Shown: piece by piece, positions 6,501-6,669 of the stretch | Numbering within the stretch: position 1 is the stretch's first letter | Layout of the letters: each line of letters starts with the position of its first letter | DNA from: an uncultured beta proteobacterium | GTDB taxonomy: Bacteria; Pseudomonadota; Gammaproteobacteria; Burkholderiales; Burkholderiaceae | Assembly: GCA_903938955.1 (NCBI GenBank) | Contig: CAJAFJ010000408.1 | Coordinates: 1 to 6,669 of the forward strand | Direction of reading: 5' to 3' | DNA: 6,669 bases | Made by a program: the position numbers and the translations under genes | The notes under the pieces: model-generated | The model's input: the letters and a program-made list of their open reading frames with translations, nothing else | Told to the model about the DNA's origin: nothing | Databases searched by the model: none

Positions 6501-6669
6501 CTAGCGTGGGTCAAAGCGGGGGGAGAATTTCTTCAAATAGGGTTTCATCAGCATGTCTTCGCGGATCACGTGGTTAATAAGCCATTCGCGCAAGAAAACG
6601 CCCAACATCGCACCCGCCGCATCCTCCCATGCCTCACCCATATCCAGCTTGGCCTGGTCCAGCTTGGTG
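6501..6669 (-). CDS. Hemerythrin-like protein, C-terminal part (5' end beyond window)
   Basis: Fifty-five C-terminal residues are visible, read on the minus strand to a TAG at 6503-6501. The segment FLREWLINHVIREDMLMKPY contains the HxxxxD motif (His-Val-Ile-Arg-Glu-Asp) that supplies the last two ligands of the di-iron centre in bacterial hemerythrins. The protein ends soon after with a basic tail (KKFSPRFDPR), as single-domain bacteriohemerythrins often do. Bacteriohemerythrins bind O2 at a non-heme di-iron site and are proposed to act in oxygen delivery, storage or sensing. The N-terminal ligands lie outside the window, so a longer fusion, such as a signalling protein with a C-terminal hemerythrin domain, is possible. 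The gene is convergent with the c-di-GMP regulator, 37 bases away, and is therefore in a different transcript. Confidence 0.68.
   Translation of the reverse strand, partial: TKLDQAKLDMGEAWEDAAGAMLGVFLREWLINHVIREDMLMKPYLKKFSPRFDPR

Overview
The window looks like chromosomal DNA of a betaproteobacterium, probably of the Comamonadaceae (Rhodoferax/Polaromonas-like). This is inferred from the GC-rich codon use, the protein sequences, and a short AT-rich element resembling an interspersed repeat common in that family. No transposase, tRNA, rRNA or CRISPR array is visible.

Layout: (1) positions 1-1745, minus strand, hold the first ~581 residues of the transcription accessory protein Tex. The gene runs off the left edge before its S1 domain. 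(2) Positions 1746-2195 are a 450-base divergent intergenic region. It holds a palindrome near tex, a degenerate repeat element, an AT-rich stretch with a good sigma70-like promoter facing right, a 12-base direct repeat, and a possible 25-31 codon leader ORF. (3) Positions 2196-4346, plus strand, encode a soluble HDOD-GAF-histidine kinase. (4) Positions 4343-6463, plus strand, overlap it by 4 bases and encode a REC-PAS-GGDEF-EAL response regulator. (5) Positions 6501-6669, minus strand, hold the C-terminus of a hemerythrin-like protein whose start lies beyond the right edge.

The central pair reads as a two-gene operon for one phosphorelay. The kinase would sense an intracellular cue through its HDOD and/or GAF domains, autophosphorylate at His493 and pass the phosphate to Asp57 of the partner. 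The partner carries intact diguanylate cyclase and c-di-GMP phosphodiesterase motifs plus an inhibitory I-site, so the output should be a change in cyclic-di-GMP. The hemerythrin-like neighbour hints at an oxygen link, but it is convergent and not in the operon. I see no wholly new system. The least ordinary points are the HDOD domain as a kinase input module, the altered F-box of the kinase ATPase domain, and the structured leader upstream of the operon.
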